DNA from: Oryzibacter oryziterrae
GTDB taxonomy: Bacteria > Pseudomonadota > Alphaproteobacteria > Rhizobiales > Pleomorphomonadaceae
Direction: 5' to 3'
NCBI RefSeq assembly: GCF_021864535.1
Contig: NZ_JAKJIC010000010.1
Location: 1-64,000, forward strand
DNA length: 64,000 nt
How positions within the stretch are numbered: position 1 is the stretch's first letter; each line of letters opens with the position of its first letter. The notes below the pieces were generated by a model. The model saw only the letters and a program-made list of their open reading frames with translations, had not been told where the DNA came from and ran no database searches. Positions 53,422 to 61,245 of this stretch are shown here, in pieces. The position numbers and the translations under genes are program-made.

Positions 53422-53951
53422 TCGGCGAGACCCACCAGAACGGCGACGGTGCAATGATAGCCGACCGATGCATTGGCCATGCACCAGTTGACGTCGTTGT
53501 GCAGGCCCATACGATAGCCGGGGCGTTCGCCCTGGTTGGTGTTGCAGAAGGGCGCGTTGTCGCATTCGGTGCGGCCACAGCAGTCGTTGTAGGACACCAG
53601 ATAGTCCTTGCCGTCCACCGGGTTCTTGCAGGTGCCGACCCAGGAGACCTTGGAGGCCTCGGAGCCGGGCGGACACTGGGTCAGCGTGCCGCCGCAGGAG
53701 TTGCAGAGGTTTCCGTCGAGGGCGCAGTAGCGCCAGTAGTCGCAGGAAAGCTCGTCCACTTCCGCGGCCTTGGCCGGCAGGGCTCCGAAGGTACGGTCGA
53801 AGGGCAGTACCGGCAGAACGGCACCGCCGACGATCACAGCACCAGTGCGGGCAAGGAAGGAGCGGCGGCCGGTGCTCATGGCCATGCGGCGCGCACTGCC
53901 CTCGGCCATCTTGTCCATCCAGCCGGTGAGTTTGTCGATGAGGTTGAACAC
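53418..53951 (-). CDS. aauA: TTQ amine dehydrogenase small subunit (aromatic amine dehydrogenase-like)
   Basis: Small subunit of a tryptophan tryptophylquinone enzyme that oxidises primary amines to aldehydes in the periplasm, 177 residues. A twin-arginine signal (TGRRSFLARTGAV) precedes a cysteine-rich mature domain. The two Trp that form the cofactor are Trp104 (SWVGTC) and Trp156 (VNWCMAN); catalytic Asp79 (ALDG) and Asp123 (YNDCCG) and the YHC motif (165-167) are kept. Twelve mature cysteines can make six disulfides. The C-terminal half (GERPGY, LHNDVNWCMAN, VLVGLA) resembles aromatic amine dehydrogenase more than methylamine dehydrogenase as I remember those sequences, so I favour an aralkylamine substrate; methylamine (mauA) is the alternative. 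Confidence 0.87.
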   Translation of the reverse strand: MFNLIDKLTGWMDKMAEGSARRMAMSTGRRSFLARTGAVIVGGAVLPVLPFDRTFGALPAKAAEVDELSCDYWRYCALDGNLCNSCGGTLTQCPPGSEASKVSWVGTCKNPVDGKDYLVSYNDCCGRTECDNAPFCNTNQGERPGYRMGLHNDVNWCMANASVGYHCTVAVLVGLAE

Positions 53952-53969
53952 TTCATGGCTCCTTTCGGG

Positions 53970-54566
53970 TCATCCGCGCGCGGCGGCAGGCTGGTCGAGG
54001 TAGGACTGGATCGAGGACACGCCGAGTTCATGGGCGTTGAACAGGCTTTCCAGCTGTTCGCGGCTGTTGATCAGTCCCTTGGAGCGGATCACGCCGTCCG
54101 GTCCGATCAGCACGGCGAAGGGCAGACGGGAAACGCGATAGGCCAGTCCGAGTTCGGTGGAGTTGACGAAGGGGAAGGCCTTGAGCTCGGCACTGTCGAT
54201 GAAGCGGCGCAGTTTGGCTTCCTCGCTGTCGGAAGCCAGCACCACGTCCACCGACGACTCCGACTGGCGGACGGATTTCAGCATGGGCAGCAGCTTCTTG
54301 CAGATCGGGCACGTGGACGACAGGAAGAAGACCAGCGTGGCCTTGCCCTGGCGCGGACCGATGGAAACCTCGCCGCCGTTGAGGCTGGGCAACTGGAACA
54401 GAGGGGATGCCTGTCCGACCTGCGGGCCGGAGTCGTTGACCAGGGCGCCCATGGGGGCGATGCGTTCAAACAGGACGCCGACCTGACGGGCGAGAGCAAA
54501 CAGCGCGACGATCAGGGCGACGACGACCACCCAAAGAAGCGCGACGGCAAAGATGAGAGCGTTCAT
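53970..54566 (-). CDS. aauD: Amine dehydrogenase accessory protein MauD/AauD (thioredoxin-like)
   Basis: Membrane-anchored thioredoxin-fold protein of 198 residues: one N-terminal helix (residues 3-25), then a periplasmic domain with the redox motif CPIC (Cys86-Cys89) in FFLSSTCPICKKLL and the cis-Pro loop in RLPFAVLIGPDG. It is needed in characterised systems for disulfide formation in, or stability of, the small subunit. It lies 18 bases before the small-subunit gene. Confidence 0.92.
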   Translation of the reverse strand: MNALIFAVALLWVVVVALIVALFALARQVGVLFERIAPMGALVNDSGPQVGQASPLFQLPSLNGGEVSIGPRQGKATLVFFLSSTCPICKKLLPMLKSVRQSESSVDVVLASDSEEAKLRRFIDSAELKAFPFVNSTELGLAYRVSRLPFAVLIGPDGVIRSKGLINSREQLESLFNAHELGVSSIQSYLDQPAAARG

Positions 54567-54583
54567 GCGGGTTCGTGTCCTTG

Positions 54584-55117
54584 TCAGTGTCGGGTTTTGA
54601 GATGGGATGCGTTGGAGATCATCTGCTCGGCGAGCAGGAAGCCGATGAACAGCGTGGCGCCGCCGGCGATCACAGTGAAGGCTTCCGCCGCGCCCAGCCC
54701 CTCACCGGGGCCGACGAGGCCGAGCAAGGCGATCAGCGCCAGCGCCGCGTTGCGCAGAAGCGTGGCGCTGTTGATGGGTTGCACCGGGCCGCCACAGCCG
54801 CATTCGATATGGCTGCGACCGCGATTGATGTTGATCGCCATGGCACCGGCGTAGACGATCAGCAGACCGGCACCGGCGACAAGGCCGAAGGGCCGCGTGA
54901 AAGGCGCGATGAGCGCGGCGGCGATGGCCGTTTCCAGGATGGCCAGAGCCAGAGCGATACTCTTCGACCAGGCACGCGGGGCCAGTTGATAATCCTCGAC
55001 GAAGCCGGAAAAGGCCGTGAGATCGAACAGCTTGTGCAAGCTGGCGCGGGCGTAGAGGATCGCCGTGAAGGCGGTCGCCACGCCGGCGACGAGAGAGGGC
55101 CAGGTGCTGTCCATCAT
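54584..55117 (-). CDS. aauE: Amine dehydrogenase accessory membrane protein MauE/AauE
   Basis: A 177-residue inner-membrane protein with four to five helices (DoxX/MauE-like) and a conserved ECGCGG motif (Cys106, Cys108) between helices, probably redox-active with MauD in maturing the disulfide-rich small subunit. It overlaps the large-subunit stop by four bases (ATGA) and is followed by the mauD homologue. The alternative first codon is the second Met. Confidence 0.91.
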   Translation of the reverse strand: MMDSTWPSLVAGVATAFTAILYARASLHKLFDLTAFSGFVEDYQLAPRAWSKSIALALAILETAIAAALIAPFTRPFGLVAGAGLLIVYAGAMAININRGRSHIECGCGGPVQPINSATLLRNAALALIALLGLVGPGEGLGAAEAFTVIAGGATLFIGFLLAEQMISNASHLKTRH

Positions 55118-56259
55118 TCCACCAGATCAAGGGTGAGCGGGAAGCCGGTCAGCGTTGCCTCGCCTGCGGGCTTGAGGGCATAGCCCGCAGCGGGATCCGT
55201 CTCGAAGCGATAGAGCTTGCCCACCTCGGTGGAGCCGAAGATCACCGGCTTGTCGGAACGCGACACCACCAGCGAAGCGACGTCGGACACCTTTGAGCGC
55301 GACAGCACCTTCTTGGCCTTGAGGTCATAAGCCCAGATTTCCTCGGCGGGGAACTTGTGGCTGCCGTCCTTGGCGTCCGGATGCATCTGGATGAACAGCA
55401 CGCCGATCTTGGGATCGATGCTCATCAGCTGGTAGCCGCCGGGGGCCCAACCGCCTTCGACGCCAGCGGCGATCTCGCTGGTGTCAAGCTTGGCGACCGT
55501 CTTGCCGCTGGGGTCGAGCTTGTAGAGGACGCCCTTGTAGGAAACGAAATAGAGCGCACCGTCATAGCTCTCGTCTTCGATGAAGATCGGATCGGCATCC
55601 GGATCGAAGATGGGGGCTGACGCCTCCGCCGCGGCCGTCTTGCCGTCGTCGGAAATCGTCACGGTCGAGAAGGTGCCGTCACCGCAGATGGTGGAAAAGC
55701 CGGTCTTGGCCGGCAGCGGGTAGATGCCCCAGCAGCCCGGCGTCGGAATTTCCTGCAGGGTGGTACCGGTGGCGACGTCGATCACCGACACCGAGGCGGC
55801 GGGCGTTGCGTTCTGCACGAAGACCAGCTTGCCGTCGCTCGACAGGCGCAGGAGCGCCGAGTAGCCGAGCGCCATGGCTGCCTTCGGGGGCAGGATCGCT
55901 TCGCTCTTGAGTGTGAGCTTGTCCACTTCGTAGGTCTGCAGCACCTGTTCATTCGGGCCGTAGACGATGCGCTTCAGGAAGGACGACTGGGACCAGGCGG
56001 TCTTGCCATCGGGCGAGATCAGCATCTGTCCCATGGAGCCGGTCGGCATCAGTCCCTTCAGCTTCAGGGTGTCCTGGGCGAAGACGGCGATCGAGCCGGC
56101 ACCCTTCCATTCCTCCTGGTAGACGAAGACATTCGGACCGGGATCGATCGCCTCCTTCACCGACACCTGTTCCGGTTTGAAGGCCTCTTCTGCAAGGGCA
56201 GCCGGGGCGGTTGCGGCGGCGAGGAGTGCGCCAAGAGTGACATGCGTCAGTTTCAACAC
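55114..56259 (-). CDS. aauB: TTQ amine dehydrogenase large subunit
   Basis: Large subunit of the quinoprotein amine dehydrogenase, 381 residues, with a signal peptide (cleavage near AALAEE, residue 23). It is a seven-bladed propeller of the MADH heavy-chain family: NVFVYQEEWKGAGSIAVF, TPGCWGIYPLPAKTGFSTICGDG (with the heavy-chain cysteine pair), EDESYDGALYFVSYKG and MHPDAKDGSHKFPAEEIWAYDL (read in parts). It has no TTQ itself; it shapes the substrate channel. It is first in the B-E-D-A-cyt-cyt operon and divergent from an AraC regulator across 151 bases. Confidence 0.91.
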   Translation of the reverse strand: MLKLTHVTLGALLAAATAPAALAEEAFKPEQVSVKEAIDPGPNVFVYQEEWKGAGSIAVFAQDTLKLKGLMPTGSMGQMLISPDGKTAWSQSSFLKRIVYGPNEQVLQTYEVDKLTLKSEAILPPKAAMALGYSALLRLSSDGKLVFVQNATPAASVSVIDVATGTTLQEIPTPGCWGIYPLPAKTGFSTICGDGTFSTVTISDDGKTAAAEASAPIFDPDADPIFIEDESYDGALYFVSYKGVLYKLDPSGKTVAKLDTSEIAAGVEGGWAPGGYQLMSIDPKIGVLFIQMHPDAKDGSHKFPAEEIWAYDLKAKKVLSRSKVSDVASLVVSRSDKPVIFGSTEVGKLYRFETDPAAGYALKPAGEATLTGFPLTLDLVE

Positions 56260-56410
56260 GGCAGGTCTCCATAGTGGGAATACCTAACCGTAGAACTGTG
56301 CAGACCTCGCCGGCTATCCGATTTCAAAACACCAATTGCCTAAAAATTAACCGTGCTCCATATGCGCTCACATGGCACTCTTACGTAAGTCCTTTTGCTC
56401 AGGGGGCAAC

Positions 56411-57340
56411 ATGGCAGACGGACGCCACGACGTAATCCACCGGCAGTTTTTCGACGGCTCCGAACAGGAAGGCGCGCTCGACGGCTGGACCCAACGCTAC
56501 GTGCAAATGGGTCCTGGTCAGTATCTGGGCGAGGTTCGGCGCTTGTGTCTTGGCGGTATCAAGGTGACACGCGAAAGCATCAACGTGGCCACCGAGCAGC
56601 GCACCTCGCCGCCGGTCGGTCGCTCGGTCTTTGTGCAGTCACTGCGGCACAATGCCGGCTTTCGCATGAATGCGGAAGCGATTGCGCCGGAGAGCTCCTG
56701 CTTTGTCGCCGGTGGCGAGGAGTACCACGCCGCCATGCCGGAAGGCTGCGACATCGTCTTTGTCGAATACGATGCTCCCTCAGATGCCAAGTCCAGCCCA
56801 TGGCCGGTCAGCACGGTGAATGCGGGAGCCGAAGCGGCCGCCTTTGCCAGCTGGCTGTTGTCGTTGCTGATGGCCTTTCCCGAGGTCGGCGGCGACACGC
56901 TGGAGATGGCTTCCCTGGTGCCGGGCATGATCACCGACAGGCTTTCCTATCTGCGGGATCTGGCCACGCGCGGTCTGCGACAGCGCACGTCTGCCTCCCA
57001 GACCGACTGGGCCGTGTTTCGTCTCGTCCGCGATCATCTCGACGGTGCCGGGAGTGATCCCCTGTCCGTCGCGGATGTCTGCCGGCGGATCGACCTGCCC
57101 GAGCCGGTGGTCCGGCAGGCTTTCATCAACACGGTTGGGCGTGGCCCCGGGAGCTGGATGCGGGACCAGCGCCTCAATGGCGCGCGCCGCGACTTGCTCA
57201 ACCAGCAAGACCGCGCCTCTGTGTCCGAAGTCGCTGTTCGCTGGGGCTTCTGGCACCTCGGGCGCTTCTCCCGCTACTACGCCGATCTGTTCGGCGAACT
57301 GCCATCGCAGACGGCAACGCGCTCTGGTTCGGTGTCTTAG
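56411..57340 (+). CDS. AraC-family transcriptional regulator
   Basis: A 309-residue regulator with a long N-terminal sensory part and a C-terminal double helix-turn-helix (SVADVCRRIDLPEPVVRQAFI, then SVSEVAVRWGFWHLGRFSRYYADLFGELPS, read in parts), like EutR-type members. It diverges from the amine dehydrogenase operon, so it is the likely amine-responsive activator. The ATG at 56411 follows a GGGGGC site; an ATG at 56372 would add 13 residues. Its TAG overlaps the TAA of the convergent kinase gene. Confidence 0.9.
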   Translation: MADGRHDVIHRQFFDGSEQEGALDGWTQRYVQMGPGQYLGEVRRLCLGGIKVTRESINVATEQRTSPPVGRSVFVQSLRHNAGFRMNAEAIAPESSCFVAGGEEYHAAMPEGCDIVFVEYDAPSDAKSSPWPVSTVNAGAEAAAFASWLLSLLMAFPEVGGDTLEMASLVPGMITDRLSYLRDLATRGLRQRTSASQTDWAVFRLVRDHLDGAGSDPLSVADVCRRIDLPEPVVRQAFINTVGRGPGSWMRDQRLNGARRDLLNQQDRASVSEVAVRWGFWHLGRFSRYYADLFGELPSQTATRSGSVS

Positions 57341-58920
57341 CCAACAGAGCAAGTGGCCGTGGCGTTCGTCCCAGCCAGAAGCTTCCAGTTCGGCCGCAAG
57401 GCATTGATGCTGGCGCGATAGGCTGCATGGGACACGTCCAGCTTGGCCGCAAGTATCGGATCGAAGGGCTCGGCGTCGCCGACTCCACCTGAGACCCAAG
57501 CTTTCACGCAGTCCGGCATAGACTGAAAGACACCCACTGAAACCGCTGCCATCATCGCCGCGCCAAGGGCTCCGGCTTCATTCTGCGGCGCCTGCCGCAG
57601 AGGACGCCCGAGAATGGCGCCAAGGGATCGCCGGATCACGGCACTGCGGCTGGCTCCGCCAGTGACCCTGATTTCCTGGGGAATCTCGCCCATGGCCTCG
57701 TAGCAATGACGGGCCGCGTGGCCGAGTGCCTCGTAGACCGACAGGGTTATGTCGCCTATCGCCTTGCCGGTCGCCAGACCGATCACCGCAGCTCGCGCCG
57801 AGGCGTCGACAAACGGGCCGCGCTCGCCAGCGGTGGAAGCGAAGGGATGGTAGATCAGGCCACCGGGCGAAGCTTCCGACGCCTTGCGGTCGAGAAAGGC
57901 CAGAATGTCGTCCCGGTCGCGACCCGATCCGTCAATCGACAGCACCGAAAGCACCAGATCAACTAGCCAGTCCAGGTTCAGCGTGCCGGACATGTTGGTC
58001 TGGATCTGAGCGTAAGCGCCGGCGACCGGGAACCGCATGGTATAGCCAGTCCGTTCGGTGTTGAAGCGAACGGCGTCCGCGTCGGCGGCAAGGCGCATGT
58101 GGATGCCTGTCGAGCCAAGGATCGTGCAGCCGATATCGCGCCCATCGGGATCGTGGAGACCGCTGCCGAGAGCTGCGCAGATCACGTCGCCCGCCCCCAG
58201 CACCACCGGTGTCCCGACAGACAAGCCGGTTGCGACGGCTGCGGCACTGGTCAACCTGTCGGCATGGCGAAGCCCGTCGAGGATCGGTGGCAGGAGGGCG
58301 CGCAAGGGCGCGGCAAAGCCGAGCGCATCGAGGACCGTGTCCGAATAGGCTTCTGTGTAGATGTCTCCGAAGGCGCTCAATCCCTCAGAGGGATCGGTCA
58401 CCCTTTCCCCGGTCAGTCGGAAATAGAGCCAGTCCTTGCAGTGAAACACTGTCGCTGCGGCGGCGAGCCGCTCGGGTTCGGTTGCGCTCATGTCGAGAAG
58501 CTGCGCGCCTTGCTGGCAGGCATTGAGGCCGGTGCCGGTTGCCCGGTAGCGCGGCTCGTCCCGTTCGGCATCGGCCCGGAAGGCATCGACGCGCGCGGCG
58601 GCGCGACTGTCGAGCCAGATGCGCGCGGGGCCGACCGGATTGCCCTTGCCGTCGATCAGCCAGGTCCCGTCCCCCTGCCCCGTGACGCCGATTGCCAGCG
58701 TTCGCGTCGCGAGGTCCGGCAGTTGCGCGCCAAGTTGCCGGATCGCCTCCACGGCATGCACCCAGGTTGCCGCCATGTCCTGTTCGGCGCCGCCTCCGGC
58801 GAAGGTCCGATACTGGTTGGCAACGGCGCCGACCGCGAGCTGCCGGCCGGCCAGTGAAAAGGCGACGGCCTTGACGACCGAGGTTCCGGCGTCGAGGCCG
58901 ATCAGAATGTCCTGCGCCAT
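57337..58920 (-). CDS. FGGY-family carbohydrate kinase (erythritol kinase-like)
   Basis: Sugar/polyol kinase of 527 residues. ATP-binding hallmarks are ILIGLDAGTSVVKAVAF at the N-terminus, GVTGQGDGTWL, CTILGSTGIHMRL and RVTGGASRSAVIRRSLG near the end. The segments TGTGLNACQQGAQLL and VFHCKDWLYFRLTGERVTDPSEG resemble EryA erythritol kinase as I know it. The ATG at 58920 lies 13 bases after the GlpD-like gene, and the pair (kinase plus GlpD-like dehydrogenase) matches eryA-eryB; other polyols, or a methylthio-sugar product, are possible given the methionine-salvage operon. The last gene of the operon. Confidence 0.85.
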   Translation of the reverse strand: MAQDILIGLDAGTSVVKAVAFSLAGRQLAVGAVANQYRTFAGGGAEQDMAATWVHAVEAIRQLGAQLPDLATRTLAIGVTGQGDGTWLIDGKGNPVGPARIWLDSRAAARVDAFRADAERDEPRYRATGTGLNACQQGAQLLDMSATEPERLAAAATVFHCKDWLYFRLTGERVTDPSEGLSAFGDIYTEAYSDTVLDALGFAAPLRALLPPILDGLRHADRLTSAAAVATGLSVGTPVVLGAGDVICAALGSGLHDPDGRDIGCTILGSTGIHMRLAADADAVRFNTERTGYTMRFPVAGAYAQIQTNMSGTLNLDWLVDLVLSVLSIDGSGRDRDDILAFLDRKASEASPGGLIYHPFASTAGERGPFVDASARAAVIGLATGKAIGDITLSVYEALGHAARHCYEAMGEIPQEIRVTGGASRSAVIRRSLGAILGRPLRQAPQNEAGALGAAMMAAVSVGVFQSMPDCVKAWVSGGVGDAEPFDPILAAKLDVSHAAYRASINALRPNWKLLAGTNATATCSVG

Positions 58921-58933
58921 GGCGTCCGCTCGC

Positions 58934-60535
58934 TCAGTCAAGGCCGGTGCGCAGGAAAAGATCGGTACGGCGAAACAGGATGTCCTCCGCGCCGGTCGCC
59001 ATTTCCTCCTCGGTCAGGAAACGCTGTTCGCCCAGCGAGATACCCCGGATATGGGATACCCCAGGCTCCCTGGCCACGTAGGCGGCGACGCGCGCAGCAC
59101 GGGCGCCGTAGCGGACCACCAGCGAGGCCACCAGACTGTCGCGCAGACCGAACTTCGCCGCGATCTCCTGGATGAACAAAGCTCTCCCTGTCTCGTCAGC
59201 CGGCAGCCCCTGGGCACCGCCGATGGAGACATGGTCGGTGGCGACAAGCCGGCGGCGGCGGAGATGGTGCAATGCCGCGTCTGTGGCGTCGGCGGCGATG
59301 GTGCGGAAGGTGGTCCACTTGCCGCCGAGGATCGAGATGACCGGGCCACCGAAGGAGGCAGACTGGTGCTCCCCGATGGCATGATCGCGACTGCGTCCAT
59401 TCACGTCGGCGTCGGAATGCAGCAATGGGCGGACGCCGTTGAGCCGCCGAACGATCTGCCGGTCGGTCACGAGCAACGACGGAAACAGGCGGTTGATGGC
59501 AGATAGAAGGTAGGCTTCCTCCGCCGGTGCCGTGCGGGCACTGTCCGGATCGGCGACGGGCACTTCGGTTGCCCCCAGGAGGACATTTTCTCCGATCGCA
59601 TAGGTCACGCAAAGCCGGCGCTTGGACTTGACCGGTTCGGCATCCTCGAAGAACAGGATGTCCGGCCCGAGTGCGCGCGCAAGGTCGGGGGCTTCCAGCA
59701 GCAGGTGGGTTCCTGCTACTCCATCCACCAGACGGGTGTCGAGGCCGAAGAGCCCGTGCACGCGATCCACCAGTGCTCCGGCGGCATTGATGGCGAGCGG
59801 TGCCTCGAGGTCCAGTCGATCGGCGTCTGTCTTGCGGTCGCGGGCAACAATGCGCCCGGCTTCCACCCGTTCCGCTTCCACATAGTTGAGTGCGACCGAG
59901 CGCGGGCTGGCTGTGAGGCCATCCTCGATCAGCTCGATGGCGATGCGCTCGGGCGCGGCGATCAGCCCCTCGAACTCATGGGCGGCGCCGACGAAACTGG
60001 TGGCTATGCCGGGATAGCGCCGTTGCAGGACCGCCTTGCCGAAAACACCGCCGGAGGGCAGTGGCGAGCTGGGATTGGCCGGCGTGGTCCGGCGGGAGAG
60101 AAACTCGTAAAGCTTGACGCCTAGAAGCAGCACCGCCGCCCCGGGCTGCGTCTTGCCGCCGATCAGCTTCAGAAAGCGCAAGGGGGCAGCTATGGCGCCG
60201 GAAAGCCAGCTTTCGGTGGGGATCACCACCCGCACCGGCCGCACCTGATGCGGCGCGTTTCCGATGAACAGATTGCGGTCGCGCACTGCCTTGCGCACCA
60301 GCTTGACATCACCGCGTTCGAGATAGCGGAAGCCGCCCTGCGCCACCCGTGTGAGGGCGCCGCTGGCACCGGATGCGAAGTCGTTGCGTTCGATCAGCGC
60401 CACGCGCAGGCCCTGCAGGGCGAGATCGCGAAAGGTCGCCGCACCGGCGATGCCGCCGCCGATCACCACAGCATCGAAGCGAGGATCTGCGGCGAGATCG
60501 GCCAGTTGCTCGGCGCGATTGAGGCGAGGTGCCAT
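58934..60535 (-). CDS. GlpD-like FAD-dependent (polyol-phosphate) dehydrogenase
   Basis: A 533-residue flavoprotein of the aerobic glycerol-3-phosphate dehydrogenase family. The Rossmann motif DAVVIGGGIAGAATFRDLALQG starts at about residue 21; IERNDFASGASGALTRVAQGGFRYLE, PLAINAAGALVDRVHGLFG and SILGGKWTTFRTIA are standard family segments (read in parts), and the C-terminal DAO_C domain is complete. In the erythritol pathway the homologous EryB oxidises erythritol-1-phosphate. Here, coupled to an FGGY kinase, it should oxidise the kinase product. The ATG at 60535 lies four bases after the mtnC stop. Glycerol-3-phosphate is the default alternative substrate. Confidence 0.86.
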   Translation of the reverse strand: MAPRLNRAEQLADLAADPRFDAVVIGGGIAGAATFRDLALQGLRVALIERNDFASGASGALTRVAQGGFRYLERGDVKLVRKAVRDRNLFIGNAPHQVRPVRVVIPTESWLSGAIAAPLRFLKLIGGKTQPGAAVLLLGVKLYEFLSRRTTPANPSSPLPSGGVFGKAVLQRRYPGIATSFVGAAHEFEGLIAAPERIAIELIEDGLTASPRSVALNYVEAERVEAGRIVARDRKTDADRLDLEAPLAINAAGALVDRVHGLFGLDTRLVDGVAGTHLLLEAPDLARALGPDILFFEDAEPVKSKRRLCVTYAIGENVLLGATEVPVADPDSARTAPAEEAYLLSAINRLFPSLLVTDRQIVRRLNGVRPLLHSDADVNGRSRDHAIGEHQSASFGGPVISILGGKWTTFRTIAADATDAALHHLRRRRLVATDHVSIGGAQGLPADETGRALFIQEIAAKFGLRDSLVASLVVRYGARAARVAAYVAREPGVSHIRGISLGEQRFLTEEEMATGAEDILFRRTDLFLRTGLD

Positions 60536-60539
60536 GGGG

Positions 60540-61238
60540 TCAGGCCACCTTGCGGCTGACGATGTCAACCTCGGCGAAGGACGTGATCTGGCGGTAGCGC
60601 GGGTCGGGAGCGGTGTCTTCGCGCAGCACCTGAATCACCTGCACGCCCGCAGCGTCCGCCGCCACCAGCTCGCGCGGATTGTCGGTCAGGAAGACGATGC
60701 GCTGCGTCGGTACGCCGACACGGGCAGCGATCGCCTGATAGGACGCGGCCTCCACCTTGGCGCCGATATCGGTGTCGAAATGGCCGTTGAACAGGCTTCG
60801 GAGATCACCGGCTTCGGAGAACTGGAAGAACTGGATCTGCGCCTGAACCGATCCGGACGAGAAGATGTAGAGCGGCAGGCCCGCCGCCTTCCAGGCCACG
60901 AGCGCAGCGTGGGCGTCGGGGTAGATGTGCCCCTTGAACGCTCCCTCGCGATAGCCATGCTCCCAGATCAGCCCCTGCAGCTTCTTGAGCGGCGGCACCT
61001 TCAGGTCCTTGTCCTGCCAGCCGATCAGCGCCTCCAGCGGATCGCCGCCGTCCACCAGACGCGAGGCTTCGCTGAGGATGGCCTCGATCTCCGGCTCGCC
61101 CCTGCGTGCCGCGACATAGTCGGGAATGCGTGCCCGTGAAAAGGCATAGAGCACGCGGATGACATAGGACTGAGACGACAGCGTGCCCTCGATATCGAGA
61201 AGCACGAGATCGGCGTCGATCTTGATCTGAGATGACAT
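60540..61238 (-). CDS. mtnC: Enolase-phosphatase (methionine salvage)
   Basis: HAD-superfamily enolase-phosphatase of 232 residues, converting 2,3-diketo-5-methylthiopentyl-1-phosphate to the acireductone. The nucleophile motif is LLDIEGTLSS (Asp-X-Glu-Gly-Thr), followed by FSSGSVQAQIQFF with the family Ser and FLTDNPRELVAADAAG for the acidic Mg site. The ATG at 61238, seven bases after the mtnK stop, gives the family length of about 230; an upstream ATG at 61289 lies inside mtnK. Part of mtnB-mtnD-mtnK-mtnC. Confidence 0.93.
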   Translation of the reverse strand: MSSQIKIDADLVLLDIEGTLSSQSYVIRVLYAFSRARIPDYVAARRGEPEIEAILSEASRLVDGGDPLEALIGWQDKDLKVPPLKKLQGLIWEHGYREGAFKGHIYPDAHAALVAWKAAGLPLYIFSSGSVQAQIQFFQFSEAGDLRSLFNGHFDTDIGAKVEAASYQAIAARVGVPTQRIVFLTDNPRELVAADAAGVQVIQVLREDTAPDPRYRQITSFAEVDIVSRKVA

Positions 61239-61245
61239 GAAGTTC

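Noticed and set aside
52511-56259. Methylamine dehydrogenase (mau) as the firm identity of the operon
   Set aside because: Possible but not preferred: mauF/mauG/mauC are missing and the small-subunit C-terminal half looks more like aromatic amine dehydrogenase. Kept as the alternative.
58934-60535. Glycerol-3-phosphate dehydrogenase GlpD as a simple glycerol gene
   Set aside because: The family fits, but its partner kinase resembles erythritol kinase and no glpF/glpK/glpR is adjacent, so a plain glycerol role is not claimed.
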